From the NCBI RefSeq assembly GCF_963555915.1, contig NZ_CAUVXL010000066.1, positions 1 through 54,027 of the forward strand: a stretch of DNA of 54,027 nucleotides, in the 5' to 3' direction. The notes beneath the pieces are model-generated. The model made no database searches, had not been told where the DNA came from, and worked only from the letters and a program-made list of their open reading frames with translations. The position numbers were made by a program, and so were the translations under genes. The DNA is from Protofrankia sp963555915. GTDB taxonomy: Bacteria; Actinomycetota; Actinomycetes; Frankiales; Frankiaceae. Positions within the stretch are counted from its first letter, which is position 1. Each line of letters begins with the position of its first letter. Shown piece after piece: positions 53,618-54,027 of the stretch.

Positions 53618-53911
53618 ATGCTTGTGGCCTTCAGCGTGACACCGATCGGGACCGGCGAGGATGTCGGTGACCTGGTCGCCGAAGCCGTGCGGGTGGTACG
53701 CGCCAGCGGCCTGCCCAACGAGACGACGGCGATGTTCACCACGATCGAGGGGGAGTGGGGGGAGGTCATGGCCGTCGTACAGCGGGCGGTGGACGCGGTT
53801 GCCGCCCGATCCGGCCGGGTCAGCCTCGTGCTCAAGGCCGACATCCGCCCGGGGGTCACGGACGCGTTGCGGACGAAGGTCGCATCGATCGAACGGCGTC
53901 TGGAGGGCTAA
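53618..53911 (+). CDS. MTH1187/YkoF-like thiamine-binding-family protein
   Basis: A 97-residue small protein. LVAFSVTPIGTGEDVGDLVAEAVRVVRASGLPNETTAMFTTIEG and the C-terminal RVSLVLKADIRPG match the DUF77/MTH1187 family of ferredoxin-like tetramers, some of which bind thiamine-like ligands. ATG at 53618 gives the family N-terminus and has GGAG close upstream. It stands alone in the window. Physiological role is uncertain. Confidence 0.8.
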   Translation: MLVAFSVTPIGTGEDVGDLVAEAVRVVRASGLPNETTAMFTTIEGEWGEVMAVVQRAVDAVAARSGRVSLVLKADIRPGVTDALRTKVASIERRLEG

Positions 53912-53957
53912 AGGGCGCGCGACGATCGTCAGATCGCGCGTCCGGAGGCCGCAGTCC
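53911..53957 (-). repeat. Covarying hairpin family, copy 6
   Basis: A 7-bp stem CGCGCGA/TCGCGCG (53916-53922, 53934-53940) with an 11-nt loop, followed by TCCGGAGGCCGCAGTCCCCGG, the same trailing block as copy 2 at 10501-10519. It starts right at the stop of the preceding gene and could serve as its terminator. The remaining 70 bp of the window hold a GAGGCCTGCGTCCCAGCTGA-type repeat. Confidence 0.7.
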
Positions 53958-54027
53958 CCGGAGCGCTGGCGGAGCCCGGCCCCGCGTCCTAGCTGAGGCC
54001 TGCGTCCCAGCTGATCCCTGCGTCCCA

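Overview
The window is high-GC DNA with GTG starts, many ATGA/GTGA stop-start overlaps and actinobacterial gene families: an ECF sigma factor, a Ser/Thr kinase, a SpoIIE-type phosphatase, a DivIVA-like protein, MmpL, crotonyl-CoA reductase and an Rv2626c-like CBS protein. The hopanoid cluster, urease genes and dense dispersed hairpins best fit a Frankia-like actinomycete. The genus is inferred, not proven. No rRNA, tRNA, CRISPR array, transposase or prophage was seen.

Layout. 1-1312 is a gene graveyard: a VOC remnant, a methyltransferase remnant split by an insert of about 420 bp, and an assembly gap (N, 1113-1309). 1.3-9.8 kb holds a very large sensor kinase/phosphatase, a MarR regulator next to a cysteine-hydrolase remnant, an azoreductase, a DapF-like epimerase, a lipoprotein and a CBS protein. 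9.8-16 kb is repeat-rich: a possible 6C-type RNA, an FHA protein, an mmpL/tetR divergent pair and a DUF192 protein. 16-33 kb is a hopanoid region: SDR, hpnC, hpnD, hpnE, a polyprenyl diphosphate synthase, shc and an hpnG-ispH fusion, then a GT-C-like membrane protein, a Ser/Thr kinase with an extracytoplasmic binding domain, hpnH, a TetR and a thioesterase. 33.8-39.7 kb is urease (ureABC, F, G, D on the minus strand), split by a plus-strand endonuclease V gene and hairpins. 40-42 kb encodes a degenerate adenine-deaminase-like protein. 42-52 kb holds C4/C5 acyl-CoA genes: a double 3-hydroxybutyryl-CoA dehydrogenase, crotonyl-CoA reductase, methylmalonyl/ethylmalonyl-CoA epimerase, acetyl-CoA acetyltransferase and a MeaB GTPase, with an ECF sigma factor and a membrane partner between them. 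The window ends with a hybrid histidine kinase and a thiamine-binding-family protein.

How the genes work together. HpnD/C/E make squalene from farnesyl diphosphate, Shc cyclises it to hopene, HpnH adds adenosine and the HpnG domain removes adenine. The fused IspH domain would supply isoprenoid precursors in the same polypeptide. The acyl-CoA genes form part of an acetyl-CoA to ethylmalonyl-CoA route.

Most notable are two families of dispersed hairpins. One has three copies of exactly 48 bp. The other has six copies whose stems differ in sequence but keep pairing. Also notable are the HpnG-IspH fusion, the kinase/binding-protein fusion, a metal-ligand-less deaminase homologue, and many in-frame minisatellites.
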